Positions 44,445-53,911 of a stretch of DNA of 64,000 nucleotides are shown here, one piece after another. The stretch spans positions 36,371 to 100,370 of the forward strand of contig OMUP01000137.1 of assembly GCA_900314255.1 (NCBI GenBank), given 5' to 3'. Source of the DNA: an uncultured Lachnospiraceae bacterium (lineage in GTDB: Bacteria > Bacillota > Clostridia > Lachnospirales > Lachnospiraceae). Below the pieces are notes generated by a model. That model was not told the DNA's origin and did no database searches. It saw nothing but the letters and a program-made list of their open reading frames with translations. Positions within the stretch are counted from its first letter, which is position 1; each line of letters starts with the position of its first letter. Both the position numbers and the translations under genes were made by a program.

Positions 44445-45122
44445 TCAGATATTTTCGATCTGCCAGTCTATCGGCGCCATGCCGTTTTCCTTCAGGAATT
44501 CATTGGCCTTTGAGAAATGCCGGCAGCCGAAAAATCCTTTGTAAGCTGACAAAGGACTCGGGTGCGCCGCCGTGAGAATCAGATGCTTCGGATTGTTCAG
44601 CATGGCAGCTTTTCTTCTGGCAGGTCCTCCCCAAAGCATGAAAACGATCGGGCGGTCCTGTTCGTTCAGGATCCGGATGGCTGCATCCGTAAATTCCTCC
44701 CAGCCGATACCGCGGTGGGAATTCGGCTCATGCGCGCGCACCGTCAGGACAGTGTTCAGGAGCATAACCCCCTGATCCGCCCATTTTTTCAGATACCCGT
44801 TGTTCGGAATGTAACAGCCCAGATCGTCGTGCAGCTCCCGGTAGATATTGACAAGCGAGGGCGGTATCTCCACGCCTGGATTGACCGAAAAGCACAGGCC
44901 GGTTGCCTGGCCGGGGTTAAAGTACGGATCCTGCCCGAGAATCACAACACGGACGCTTTTCAGAGGCGTAAAATGAAATGCATTGAAAATGTCATCCGCC
45001 GGCGGATAAATGGGGTGTCCGCTCCGGTACTCTTCCAGTACTTTTTGAAAGAGTTTTTTGTAATATGGCTTTGAAAACTCCGGTGTCAGAGGCTTCAGCC
45101 AGTCATTTGTGATTGGCGGCAT
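44445..45122 (-). CDS. ung: Uracil-DNA glycosylase, family 1
   Basis: 225 aa. Contains VVILGQDPYFNPGQATGLCFSV (catalytic Asp in GQDPY; the usual HG after Y is FN here), and HPSPLSAYKGFFGCRHFSKAN. Removes uracil from DNA. The YF change is next to, not at, the catalytic Asp. Between hisF and der with 17-21 bp gaps. Confidence 0.95.
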   Translation of the reverse strand: MPPITNDWLKPLTPEFSKPYYKKLFQKVLEEYRSGHPIYPPADDIFNAFHFTPLKSVRVVILGQDPYFNPGQATGLCFSVNPGVEIPPSLVNIYRELHDDLGCYIPNNGYLKKWADQGVMLLNTVLTVRAHEPNSHRGIGWEEFTDAAIRILNEQDRPIVFMLWGGPARRKAAMLNNPKHLILTAAHPSPLSAYKGFFGCRHFSKANEFLKENGMAPIDWQIENI

Positions 45123-45143
45123 ATCGTATCATCTCTTTTCCTG

Positions 45144-45917
45144 TCAGTCTTCCGCCGGAATACGGACCGGAATGCCGTTTTCCCGCAGGTATTTTTTCAG
45201 ATCGCCGATATCAAGCTCCTTGTAGTGAAACAAAGAGGCAGCCAGCGCTGCGTCCGCGTGGCCTTCGGTGAAGGCGGTCAGAAAATCTTCTTTTTTCCCG
45301 GCGCCGCCTGATGCGATGACCGGGATGTGGACAGCGTCTGCGACCGCACGGGTGAGCGCAAGGTCATATCCCTGTTTCCGGCCGTCACAGTCCATGCTGG
45401 TGAGAAGAATTTCTCCCGCCCCCAGCTTCTCTGCTTTCATGGCCCACTCGACGGCGTCCATGTTCATATCAATGCGCCCGCCGTTGCGGTAAATAGTCCA
45501 GCCCTCTGCATTGTCACGCTTTTTGGCGTCGATGGCAACAACCACACACTGTGCGCCGAATTTCAGAGCGGCTTCCGATATCAGGTTCGGATTCAGGATA
45601 GCGGCGCTGTTGATCGAAATCTTGTCAGCGCCCTCTCTGAGCAGTGCTCTGAAATCATCCACCGTGCGGATTCCGCCGCCGACGGTGAACGGAATAAATA
45701 CCTTCTCGGCCACCTTGCGCACCAGATCGACCGTCGTCTCCCGGCGGTCTGACGTAGCCGTTATATCCAGGAATACAAGCTCATCCGCTCCGCTCTTGTC
45801 ATACATTCCGGCGACTTCGACAGGGTCTCCTGCGTCACGCAGATTGACAAAGCTTGTGCCCTTGACTACCCGTCCGTTCTTGCAGTCCAGGCAGGGAATA
45901 ATCCGTTTCGTCAGCAT
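45144..45917 (-). CDS. hisF: Imidazole glycerol phosphate synthase, cyclase subunit
   Basis: 257 aa. HisF barrel with the catalytic aspartates in [15 protein letters not shown] and [11 protein letters not shown], and GGIRTVDDF / [12 protein letters not shown] phosphate sites. With HisH makes imidazole glycerol phosphate and AICAR. Start overlaps hisH by one base (TAATG). Unlinked to the his operon at 30.7-36.2 kb. Confidence 0.97.
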   Translation of the reverse strand: MLTKRIIPCLDCKNGRVVKGTSFVNLRDAGDPVEVAGMYDKSGADELVFLDITATSDRRETTVDLVRKVAEKVFIPFTVGGGIRTVDDFRALLREGADKISINSAAILNPNLISEAALKFGAQCVVVAIDAKKRDNAEGWTIYRNGGRIDMNMDAVEWAMKAEKLGAGEILLTSMDCDGRKQGYDLALTRAVADAVHIPVIASGGAGKKEDFLTAFTEGHADAALAASLFHYKELDIGDLKKYLRENGIPVRIPAED

Positions 45918-46522
45918 TATCTCACCTCCAGGAAATTCTTGAGGACTTTCAGTCCGATCCGGCTGCTCTTCTCCGGGTGAAACTGCGTTCCGAAGCAGTT
46001 GCCCAGTTCAACCGAAGCATCGAATGGATGAATATAATCACAGGTCGCCGTGACAATTGAAGGATCATCAGCCTTCAGGTAATAGGAGTGAACAAAATAC
46101 ATATACGGATTCTGCCCGATTCCGCGGAGAATCCGTGCGCCTTCCCGGATCCGTATGCTGTTCCAGCCCATGTGCGGAATTTTTTCCGTGTCGGAGCGGA
46201 AACGGTAAAACCGGCCCTTGAGAATTCCAAGTCCCGGAGCCTCCGGAGATTCCTCGCTTCCCTCAAACAGCAGCTGCATGCCGACACAGATTCCCAGAAA
46301 CGGCTTCCCGCCCCGGATTGTCTCGCGGATGACCTCTGTCAGGTCATAATCCTGCAGATGCTGCATGCAGTCTCCGAACGCGCCCACGCCCGGCAGAATG
46401 ACATGATCGGCACGGCGGATCTGTTCCTTGTCCCTCGTGACAACCGGACTGTCTCCCAGTGCGATGAGCGCCTTCTCGACGCTTTTGATATTCCCCGCAT
46501 CGTAATCGATGATTGCTACCAA
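45917..46522 (-). CDS. hisH: Imidazole glycerol phosphate synthase, glutaminase subunit
   Basis: 201 aa. Class I glutamine amidotransferase: [16 protein letters not shown] at the start, [16 protein letters not shown] (catalytic Cys), [10 protein letters not shown] (His and Glu). Supplies ammonia to HisF. Forms a two-gene unit with hisF separated from the main his operon. Confidence 0.97.
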   Translation of the reverse strand: MVAIIDYDAGNIKSVEKALIALGDSPVVTRDKEQIRRADHVILPGVGAFGDCMQHLQDYDLTEVIRETIRGGKPFLGICVGMQLLFEGSEESPEAPGLGILKGRFYRFRSDTEKIPHMGWNSIRIREGARILRGIGQNPYMYFVHSYYLKADDPSIVTATCDYIHPFDASVELGNCFGTQFHPEKSSRIGLKVLKNFLEVR

Positions 46523-46552
46523 ATCAGCCTCCCTGCCCAGCGGGCAAAACCT

Positions 46553-47923
46553 TCAGACAAACGCTCCCGTGCATCCGTCCTCAAACAGATCTCCCACAAG
46601 TACCGGCCGGATCGTTCCGGTGAGTTCTGCAGGATTGGTCTGCTGCCCGCACGGTATATATATTTTTATATAATTTCCGGTGAGTCCCGTAAAGTACTTT
46701 TTGCCGTTCACTTCCTCCGTCTGCTCGATCAGGACATTTTTTGTCTCATTTTTGAAAGACAGACGGTAGCTGTGCGCAAGTTCCTTTGCCTGCGCGATGA
46801 GCCGGCCCGATCTCTCGTGCTTGACATTCTGCGCAATCTGACCTTCCATGCGGTCTGCCACTGTGCCTTCGCGTCTGGAATATTTGAAGACATGGCACTC
46901 GTAAAACCGAATATCCCTGACAAATGCAAGAGTCTCCTGAAATTCTTCCTCCGTCTCCTGCGGAAATCCGACGATGATGTCCGTCGTGACCGCCGGACGG
47001 TCAAACGTTTCCCGGAGCAGCTTCACACTGGCGGCAAATTCTTCCGTCGTGTAATGCCGGTTCATCCTATGCAGGACCGCGTCAGATCCGCTCTGCAGCG
47101 AAAGGTGAAAATGCGGACAGAAAGCCGGCACGGCTGCGAGCCTTTCTGCAAAATCTTTTGTGATGACTCTCGGTTCCAGAGAACCGAGGCGGATGCGCCT
47201 CACACCAGGAATCTTTCCGGCCTTTTCGATCACTTCGATCAGGCTTCCGCTTCCGCTGTCCATCCCGTACGAAGTCAGGTGAATACCCGTCAGAACAAAC
47301 TCCTGAAATCCTTTTGAGGCCAGTGCGGTGATTTCCTGCAGAATATCTTCTTCTGCCCGGCTGCGGATCCGGCCGCGCAGATACGGAATGATACAGTATG
47401 TGCAGAACTGGTTGCAGCCGTCCTGCATTTTGATATAGGCGCGGGTGTGATCTCTCACTTCCGTGAGCGTCAGATTTTCATATACCGGATCCCGGCTGAT
47501 ATCTTCGACATCCGACACCGCGCGGTGCTCCTCCCCGTGTGTTCCCTCGGCATCACCCGAACGCTGCGGTCTGCTGGCCGTGAACTGCTCAAGAATCGGA
47601 ATCAGATCCTTTTTCCGGTTGTTTCCGAGTACGATGTCGACAGCCGGGTCATCCGCAAGACTTTCGGCCTGTTCCTGCGCATAACAGCCTGAAGCAATCA
47701 CAACTGCATCCGGATACAGTTTTCTGGCCCGGTGCAGCATCTGCCTCGACTTGTGGTCGGCTATATTTGTGACTGCGCAGGTATTGATGATGCATACATC
47801 TGCTTTCTGCCCGCCGGCAAACGGGACGATACTGTACCCGGCCGCCGCGAGCATCTGCTCCATGGATTCGGCCTCATAAGCATTCACCTTGCATCCGAGA
47901 TTATGGATTGCCGCGGTTTTCAA
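46553..47923 (-). CDS. mtaB: tRNA methylthiotransferase MtaB
   Basis: 456 aa, TTG start with a GAGGG ribosome site. N-terminal UPF0004 domain with three cysteines (HNLGCKVNAYE, INTCAVT, ASGCYAQ), radical-SAM motif CNQFCTYCIIPYLRGRIRSR, and a C-terminal TRAM domain. Adds a methylthio group to t6A37 in tRNAs decoding ANN codons. MtaB rather than MiaB by the LGCKVNxYE start. First gene of the 40.7-47.9 kb operon. Confidence 0.95.
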   Translation of the reverse strand: MKTAAIHNLGCKVNAYEAESMEQMLAAAGYSIVPFAGGQKADVCIINTCAVTNIADHKSRQMLHRARKLYPDAVVIASGCYAQEQAESLADDPAVDIVLGNNRKKDLIPILEQFTASRPQRSGDAEGTHGEEHRAVSDVEDISRDPVYENLTLTEVRDHTRAYIKMQDGCNQFCTYCIIPYLRGRIRSRAEEDILQEITALASKGFQEFVLTGIHLTSYGMDSGSGSLIEVIEKAGKIPGVRRIRLGSLEPRVITKDFAERLAAVPAFCPHFHLSLQSGSDAVLHRMNRHYTTEEFAASVKLLRETFDRPAVTTDIIVGFPQETEEEFQETLAFVRDIRFYECHVFKYSRREGTVADRMEGQIAQNVKHERSGRLIAQAKELAHSYRLSFKNETKNVLIEQTEEVNGKKYFTGLTGNYIKIYIPCGQQTNPAELTGTIRPVLVGDLFEDGCTGAFV

Positions 47924-47945
47924 AACGATTTTCCCTCACATTCCG

Positions 47946-47974
47946 TTGACTTATAAAAGCAAAAAAAGTATGAT
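47946..47974 (+). promoter_or_regulatory. Promoter of the HPr-like gene
   Basis: TTGACT (47946-47951), 17-base A-rich spacer, TATGAT (47969-47974). It is one of the best promoters in the window, suggesting high expression. Confidence 0.8.
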
Positions 47975-48011
47975 TAACACAGTAAAGTGCTTCGTGCAGG
48001 AGGTAGAAATT

Positions 48012-48254
48012 ATGAAAACAGTAAAGATTTCTCTCAATTCAATCGACAAGGTAAAGAACTTTGTAAATGACATCTCCAAATTCGATGTGGACTTTGATCT
48101 TGTTTCCGGCAGATATGTAATCGACGCGAAGTCCATCATGGGTATCTTCAGCCTGGATCTCTCCAAGCCGATCGAGCTGAACATTCACGCCGATGAAGCC
48201 GGCGATGTCGAGACGATTCTCAAGGTTCTCAAGAACTATATCGTAGAAGACTGA
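48012..48254 (+). CDS. HPr-like protein lacking the phosphocarrier histidine
   Basis: 80 aa from ATG 48012 with AGGAGG about eight bases upstream. It aligns with HPr: DAKSIMGIFSLDLSKPIEL matches the HPr segment around regulatory Ser46 (here Ser41). The loop that holds His15 in HPr (GIHARPA) reads NSIDKVKNFV, with no His, so it cannot pass phosphate as HPr does; Crh of Bacillus is a comparable case. A regulatory role is possible. Monocistronic with a strong promoter and terminator. Confidence 0.82.
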   Translation: MKTVKISLNSIDKVKNFVNDISKFDVDFDLVSGRYVIDAKSIMGIFSLDLSKPIELNIHADEAGDVETILKVLKNYIVED

Positions 48255-48293
48255 GAGAACTGTTTTCCGCTACATGCAACGATATTCAACACA

Positions 48294-48336
48294 CCCCGGA
48301 TCTCCTCCTGCAGGAAATCCGGGGCTTTATTTTATT
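48294..48336 (+). terminator. Terminator of the HPr-like gene
   Basis: CCCCGGAT (48294-48301) pairs with ATCCGGGG (48317-48324), inner TCCTGCAGGA self-pairing, then CTTTATTTTATT. Also lies at the end of the convergent thiI gene. Confidence 0.88.
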
Positions 48337-49525
48337 CTTCCGGTATCTCGTGCCCGCAGGAAATCACGATTTCCGTATCGACTGCTTTCTGAACCATTTC
48401 TTCGATTCCGTCAAGCTTCTTTTCATCCCGCTCGATCACGTGCAGCAGCGGTTTGGTCACCGGATGCTTTGCCACGAAAATCGTGCAGCAGTCTTCGTAC
48501 GGTTCGATCGAGGTGTCGTAGGTTCCGATTTTTTCGGATATATTGATGATCTCCTGCTTGTCCATGCCGATGAGCGGCCGGTAAACCGGCAGTGTGCACA
48601 CAGCGTTCGTGCACAGCAGACTCGGCATGGTCTGACTGGCCACCTGTCCGATGGACTCGCCCGTGATAAGCCCCAGGCAGTTGTTCTTCTTTGCGAGCTC
48701 CTCGGCGATCCGCATCATATACCGGCGCATGATAATCGTCAGTTCATCATGCGGACACTTCTGATAGATCGCCATCTGGATCTCCGTGAAATTCACGACA
48801 TGCAGGCGGATCGGCCCGGCAAAGGCGGAAACCTCATTTGCCAGATCGACAACTTTCTGCTTTGCGCGCTCGCTGGTGTACGGCGGCGCATGAAAATAGG
48901 TTGCTTCAATCTGCACGCCGCGCTTGCTGATCATGTATCCGGCAACGGGGCTGTCAATGCCGCCGGAGAGCAGAAGCATCGCCTTGCCGGCTGTTCCGAC
49001 CGGCATGCCGCCCGGCCCCGGGATCTCTTTGCAGTAGATATAGATCTTGTTGCGGATTTCAACCTGCAGCAGCACCTGCGGATGATGCACATCTACATGC
49101 GTATTCGGCATTGCGTCCAGAATCCGGCCGCCGAGTTCTGCATTGATCTCCATGGAATCCATCGGATAATTCTTGCGGCCGCGCCGCGCCTGCACCTTGA
49201 ACGAAAATGTTCCGTCCGGATAGCTTTCCTTCAGGAATCGGATGCAGTGATCCGAAAGATCATCAAATCCTTTGTCTTCAATCTCCTCCACCGGGCAGAT
49301 CCACACGATTCCGAATACCTTCTGCAGCGCTGCAATTACTTCTTCGCTGTCAAAACTTTCCGTCGCCGTGGCGTAGATGCGCCCGCTTTCCTTGTGCACT
49401 TTGAATCCGCCGTCGATGCCGTACAGGGCATGGCGGATCTGCCGCACCAGAGCATCCTCGAAAATATAACGATTGTTGCCCTTGATGCCGATCTCGCCGT
49501 ACTTGATGAGAAATGCCGTAATCAT
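48332..49525 (-). CDS. thiI: tRNA 4-thiouridine sulfurtransferase ThiI
   Basis: 397 aa. N-terminal ferredoxin-like and THUMP domains (to about 170), then the PP-loop domain with LLLSGGIDSPVAGYMISKRG and TGESIGQVASQTMPSL. Thiolates U8 of tRNAs and may supply thiamin sulfur. No C-terminal rhodanese domain, as usual in Firmicutes. The cysteine desulfurase gene directly upstream (23-bp gap) is the probable sulfur donor. Confidence 0.96.
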   Translation of the reverse strand: MITAFLIKYGEIGIKGNNRYIFEDALVRQIRHALYGIDGGFKVHKESGRIYATATESFDSEEVIAALQKVFGIVWICPVEEIEDKGFDDLSDHCIRFLKESYPDGTFSFKVQARRGRKNYPMDSMEINAELGGRILDAMPNTHVDVHHPQVLLQVEIRNKIYIYCKEIPGPGGMPVGTAGKAMLLLSGGIDSPVAGYMISKRGVQIEATYFHAPPYTSERAKQKVVDLANEVSAFAGPIRLHVVNFTEIQMAIYQKCPHDELTIIMRRYMMRIAEELAKKNNCLGLITGESIGQVASQTMPSLLCTNAVCTLPVYRPLIGMDKQEIINISEKIGTYDTSIEPYEDCCTIFVAKHPVTKPLLHVIERDEKKLDGIEEMVQKAVDTEIVISCGHEIPEE

Positions 49526-49548
49526 CCTTCGCTGATAATCCTCTCTGA

Positions 49549-50706
49549 TCAGTGTCTTGTGAACAGACGCAGCTGCGGAAGAAGCTCCCGGAGCGTCTGA
49601 ATGCAGTAATCCAGTTCTTCCTGCGTTGTCTCAAAACAGAAACTGAAGCGCAGTGTCGAGTCAAGCAGTGTATCCGGCACGCCGATTGCCTGCAGCGTGG
49701 AACTCAGTCCCGGACGGTTGGAGGAGCATGCCGAACCGGAAGAGACATAGACTCCCTTTTCTTCCAGAGCGTGCAGCAGAACCTCGGCTCTGATACCTTC
49801 AAAAGAAGCGCTCACGATATGCGGCGCGCTGTCCCGCCCCGTCTTACCGTTGATGGTAACGCCGTCAAGGCTCTTCAGATCTGCGACGAACTTCTCCTTC
49901 ATCGCATACATGCGGTTGATCTCTTCATCAAAGCCTTTCCCGTAAGCCAGCTCGGCTGCCAGCCCGAGGCCAGCATATCCCGGGACATTTTCCGTGCCGG
50001 AGCGCATTCCTCCCTGCTGACCGCCGCCGTATATGATCGGCTGAATCTTCGTGCCTTTTGCGATGTACAGGAATCCCGTTCCTTTGGGCGCATGGATCTT
50101 GTGGCCGGATACGCTCAGCGTATTGCACCGGATCTTGTGAACAGGCAGGCGGAACTTTCCGTATGCCTGAATCGCGTCTACGTGATATAAAATGTCCGGA
50201 TTGAATTCTTTGACAATTCTTCCGATTTCTTCGATCGGTTCGACAGCGCCCATTTCATTGTTAACTGCCATGCAGGACACCAGAATCGTCTTGTCGTCAA
50301 GTGCCGCCTTCAGCGCATCAAGATCCACAATTCCATTCTTGTCGACCGGCAGCCAGGTCACTTCGAATCCTCTTTCCTCCAGAGCCCGGAACGGCTCCTT
50401 GACGGATGAGTGTTCGACGCTGCTCACGATAATGTGATTGCCGCGCCGGGAAGCAGCTGTAGCGCCTCCGATAATCGCAGTGTTGTTGGACTCCGTGCCG
50501 CCGGACGTGAACAAAATCTCCTTCGGGCTGCATTTCAGCGTCGCCGCGATCTGTTCGGACGCCCGGCGCATATACTGCTCCGCCTGAAAGCCCTTCAGGT
50601 GTTTGCTGGACGGGTTTCCATAATCTTCCCGCATCAGCTTCACGACCAGGTCGATGACTGGTTCCGAAACGCGGGTGGTCGCAGAATTGTCAAGATATGC
50701 TTCCAT
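49549..50706 (-). CDS. Cysteine desulfurase (NifS/IscS family)
   Basis: 385 aa PLP enzyme: AYLDNSATTRVSEPV at the start, VEHSSVKEP, the PLP lysine in SVSGHKIHAPKGTGFLYIA, and the sulfur-carrying Cys in SGSACSSNRPGLSSTL. Transfers cysteine sulfur as persulfide; pairing with thiI (NifZ-ThiI in Bacillus) suggests service to tRNA thiolation. Preceded by rsmE with a 5-bp gap. Confidence 0.95.
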   Translation of the reverse strand: MEAYLDNSATTRVSEPVIDLVVKLMREDYGNPSSKHLKGFQAEQYMRRASEQIAATLKCSPKEILFTSGGTESNNTAIIGGATAASRRGNHIIVSSVEHSSVKEPFRALEERGFEVTWLPVDKNGIVDLDALKAALDDKTILVSCMAVNNEMGAVEPIEEIGRIVKEFNPDILYHVDAIQAYGKFRLPVHKIRCNTLSVSGHKIHAPKGTGFLYIAKGTKIQPIIYGGGQQGGMRSGTENVPGYAGLGLAAELAYGKGFDEEINRMYAMKEKFVADLKSLDGVTINGKTGRDSAPHIVSASFEGIRAEVLLHALEEKGVYVSSGSACSSNRPGLSSTLQAIGVPDTLLDSTLRFSFCFETTQEELDYCIQTLRELLPQLRLFTRH

Positions 50707-50711
50707 CTGTT

Positions 50712-51491
50712 TTACTTTTCTTCCTTTTCGTCGTCATTCTCGTACAAATATGTCAGAATCGACAGGATCATCATGCCGGCCGTTTCCGTCCGCAGGATCC
50801 TCCGCCCGAGAGTGACGATCTGCGCGCCCTTTTCTCTGGCAAAATCAATCTCTTCCGGTGAAAATCCGCCCTCCGGGCCGATGAAAATGCTGACCGAATC
50901 GCCAGGTTTAAGGCTCTCCATCACTTCTCTTGTCCGGCGCATGCCTTCCGCCGACTCATACGGCAGCAGAAACAGTGTACTGCCAGACGCCTCTGATGCG
51001 GCATCCTCAAAGCGCATCACCGGACTCACTTCCGGAATCCGGCTCCGCTTGCTCTGCTTTGCAGCAGCCTCTGCAATGGCATTCCAGCGCGTCACCTTCG
51101 CGGACGCCTTCTTTTCATCAAGCTTCACCACGCTTCGGCGCATGGCAACCGGCACGATTCTGTCCACGCCCAGCTCAATGCACTTCTGAACGATCAGGTC
51201 CATCTTGTCGCCCTTCGGCAGCCCCTGATACAGGGTCGCGTGAACAGGCAGTTCATTTGTCCGCACGTCCGTCTTTAGAATCCTGCAGACAACCGTCTGC
51301 CCATTGTCTTCATCCTGGATAAAGCCGCTGATCTCACAGAGATAATCGAAATTGTCGCCGGAACTGATCAGAAGCTTTTCGCCCGGGCGCATCCGCAGTA
51401 CGTTGTGGATGTGATTGTAATCCGCGCCGGCAAGAAGGATCTTCCCCTCCGACACGTGAATGTCCTTGTGTTCGGCAAAGAAATGATACAT
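50712..51491 (-). CDS. rsmE: 16S rRNA m3U1498 methyltransferase
   Basis: 259 aa SPOUT-class methyltransferase: N-terminal PUA-like domain (HIHNVLRMRPGEKLLIS), C-terminal knot with SVSIFIGPEGGFSPEEIDFA and LGRRILRTETAGMMILSIL. Methylates U1498 in 16S rRNA. Pairs with prmA upstream (three-base gap) as in most Firmicutes. Confidence 0.96.
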   Translation of the reverse strand: MYHFFAEHKDIHVSEGKILLAGADYNHIHNVLRMRPGEKLLISSGDNFDYLCEISGFIQDEDNGQTVVCRILKTDVRTNELPVHATLYQGLPKGDKMDLIVQKCIELGVDRIVPVAMRRSVVKLDEKKASAKVTRWNAIAEAAAKQSKRSRIPEVSPVMRFEDAASEASGSTLFLLPYESAEGMRRTREVMESLKPGDSVSIFIGPEGGFSPEEIDFAREKGAQIVTLGRRILRTETAGMMILSILTYLYENDDEKEEK

Positions 51492-51494
51492 GCA

Positions 51495-52475
51495 TCACAC
51501 CTTCTTTGCAGTGATACTTACCCATTCGCCGTCATGATACGTCTCAAGCACCTGAAGATGCGGGTTGGCCTCGATCGCATTTCTGACGTCAGTCTCCTTC
51601 GCCTCGATGATGCCGGACGTGAACAGCAGTCCGCCGTCTTTCATGTGCCGGTCAATGACAGCACTCATCGGAATAAGCACATCGTGCAGGATATTTGCGC
51701 ACACAATGTCGTACCGCCCGTAGCCGACGGCATCGGCTGCTTTTTTGTCCGTCACGATGTCTCCAAGCACAATGTCATAGCACTCCGGCGGAAAGTGGTT
51801 GACGTCTGCATTTTCCATGAAGGCAGTGCGGGCGTTCGGATCCAGGTCGGTCCCCACGGCGTGACCTGCGCCGAACAGCAGTGCCGCCAGCGACAGAATA
51901 CCGCTGCCGCAGCCGACATCCAGGATCTGTTCGCCTCCCTTTACAGCTTCCTGAAGCTCCCGGATTACCATACGCGTCGTCTCGTGTGCTCCCGTTCCGA
52001 ATGCCGTTCCCGGATCCATCGAAAGCACCGGACGGCCGGAAAGCTCTTCCGGCACGTCCTCCCACGTAGGCTTGATCACCAGTTTCCCGATGGTAAATGT
52101 ATGCCAGTATTTCTTCCAGTTGTTGATCCAGTCCTTGTCTTCCGTTTCAGACTGCGTGATGGCAGCACTGCCGATGTCAGAGCACAGCTTCAGTTCCTCG
52201 AGAGCCGCCTGAACCTTGCGCAGCATGGCCGGAATGTCATCCTTTTCCGGATCCAGGTAAAAGATAACCTGAGCCCTGTCATCCTCCGGAAGAGGCGGCA
52301 TCAGGCTTTTTCCTTCGTCGTCGCCCGTATCGATGAACATTCCGTGCGCCTCTTCCTTTGTAAGCGGCACATGGTCGCGGATCTCGACTCCTTCGATGCC
52401 GAGGCCGGCGAGGGTGGCGGAGAGAATGTCCTCCGCCTCCGCCTTTGTCTCAATTGTAAAAGATTCCCATTTCAT
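51495..52475 (-). CDS. prmA: Ribosomal protein L11 methyltransferase
   Basis: 326 aa. N-terminal L11-recognition domain, linker, and SAM domain with DPGTAFGTGAHETTRM, ILDVGCGSGILSLAALLFGA and NILHDVLIPM (NPPY-like position). Trimethylates L11. In operon with rsmE. The N-terminal part has a longer acidic insertion (DTGDDEGKSLMPPLPEDD) than E. coli PrmA (293 aa). Confidence 0.95.
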   Translation of the reverse strand: MKWESFTIETKAEAEDILSATLAGLGIEGVEIRDHVPLTKEEAHGMFIDTGDDEGKSLMPPLPEDDRAQVIFYLDPEKDDIPAMLRKVQAALEELKLCSDIGSAAITQSETEDKDWINNWKKYWHTFTIGKLVIKPTWEDVPEELSGRPVLSMDPGTAFGTGAHETTRMVIRELQEAVKGGEQILDVGCGSGILSLAALLFGAGHAVGTDLDPNARTAFMENADVNHFPPECYDIVLGDIVTDKKAADAVGYGRYDIVCANILHDVLIPMSAVIDRHMKDGGLLFTSGIIEAKETDVRNAIEANPHLQVLETYHDGEWVSITAKKV

Positions 52476-52487
52476 AGCAAGGCCCCG

Positions 52488-53879
52488 TCAGGCGTTTTCA
52501 AGGAACGTGCAGTAGCACTTCAGCGCTTCATATATATCCGCTTTGCTCGTCACTTCCATCGGCGCGTGCATGTTCTGCACAGCGACACCGGAGTCAACGA
52601 CAGACATATCATAATCCGCCATGATGTAAGCGATCGTACCGCCGCCGCCGGCATCGACCTTGCCGAGCTCAGCAGTCTGATAGGCTACGCCGCCTTCATC
52701 GAGAATCCGGCGCAGCATGCCGAGGAATTCTGCATTCGCGTCATTGCTGCCCGACTTACCTCTGGCTCCCGTGTACTTGTTGAATACGACGCCTCTGCCG
52801 AAGTAACATGTGTTCTGCTTCTCCATCACGTCCGGATAGTTCGGATCGTACGCGGCCGACACGTCGCTGGAAAGCATATGGGAGTGGCGGAGCGCCCGGC
52901 GCAGTGCAAGCTCTGAATACTGTCCGGCTGCGTTCATCAGCTCGGCGAGCGTGTTCTCAAAGAAGCGGGAATGCATGCCGGTTGCGCCGACCGATCCGAT
53001 CTCTTCCTTGTCGACCAGCAGCGTGCAGCTGGTGCGGCGCGGATTGCGGACACGCAGCTGGGCGATGAGTGACGGGTACGCGCACACCCTGTCATCCTGA
53101 CCATACCCGGCGATCATGGATTTATCGATGCCGTAATCCCTGGCCGGCCCGGCCGGAACGACTTCGATCTCGGCCGACAGGAAATCCTCTTCTTCAATTC
53201 CGTACTTTGTGTGAAGGATCGAAAGAATATTGTCTGCGACAGGGCGCTTGTCCTTTTTGTCGCCGGCTTCTGCCGCCGGGATGCTGCCGGCCAGTACATT
53301 CAGATCCTCGCCGGCAACGACGTCCGAACCGGTCTTCTGCATCTGTTTGGATGCCAGATGAATCAGAAGGTCAGAAATTCCGACAATCGGATCTCCCTCG
53401 TCCTCACCGATGCGGATTCTTACCGTCTGACCGTTCTTGAGCGCCACAACGCCGTGCAGAGCCATCGGCCGTGCGGTCCACTGATACTTCTTGATCCCGC
53501 CGTAATAATGCGTGTTCAGAAATGCGAGGCCCGTGTCCTCATAGAGCGGATCCTGCTTGATATCAAGCCTCGGAGAATCAATGTGCGCCCCGAGAATATT
53601 CAGACCGTTTTCAATCGGCTCGGTGCCGATCTCAAAGAGCGCAATGGATTTGTTCATGTTCACCGCATAGACACGGTCGCCAGGCTTCAGAGTTATTCCC
53701 TGCTCGATGATTCCGTAAAGGTCGCGGTAACCGGCTTCCTTGGCCAGCTCGACAGCCGCAGCGGTGCATTCGCGCTCTGTTTTGTTCTCGGAGATGAACT
53801 TCCGGTACTGCTCGGCAAATGCAAATACCTGAACGTATGTCTCTTTGTCGTACGACTCCCATGCATTCTTTCTTTCCAT
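52488..53879 (-). CDS. M18-family aminopeptidase
   Basis: 463 aa from ATG 53879 (AAAGGAG about eight bases upstream). Metal and catalytic residues: LGAHIDSPRLDIKQ (His and Asp), LLVDKEEIGSVGA (Glu pair) and MHAPMEVTSKADIYEA (C-terminal His). Cytosolic dodecameric zinc enzyme releasing N-terminal amino acids, usually acidic ones. Common in Clostridia (ApeA-like). Independent of prmA by function but only 12 bp upstream of it. Confidence 0.93.
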   Translation of the reverse strand: MERKNAWESYDKETYVQVFAFAEQYRKFISENKTERECTAAAVELAKEAGYRDLYGIIEQGITLKPGDRVYAVNMNKSIALFEIGTEPIENGLNILGAHIDSPRLDIKQDPLYEDTGLAFLNTHYYGGIKKYQWTARPMALHGVVALKNGQTVRIRIGEDEGDPIVGISDLLIHLASKQMQKTGSDVVAGEDLNVLAGSIPAAEAGDKKDKRPVADNILSILHTKYGIEEEDFLSAEIEVVPAGPARDYGIDKSMIAGYGQDDRVCAYPSLIAQLRVRNPRRTSCTLLVDKEEIGSVGATGMHSRFFENTLAELMNAAGQYSELALRRALRHSHMLSSDVSAAYDPNYPDVMEKQNTCYFGRGVVFNKYTGARGKSGSNDANAEFLGMLRRILDEGGVAYQTAELGKVDAGGGGTIAYIMADYDMSVVDSGVAVQNMHAPMEVTSKADIYEALKCYCTFLENA

Positions 53880-53911
53880 TCCGTTTCTCCTTTCAGAACA
53901 TTGTCCGGATG

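Noticed and set aside
46088-47317. Long open frame on the + strand opposite hisH and mtaB
   Set aside because: Codon pattern is a mirror of clearly homologous genes on the other strand; no recognisable domain and no ribosome site.
48350-49600. Long open frame on the + strand opposite thiI
   Set aside because: Antisense shadow of a well-conserved gene.
51405-52916. 503-codon open frame on the + strand opposite prmA and the aminopeptidase gene
   Set aside because: Antisense shadow; spans two real genes and has no family features.
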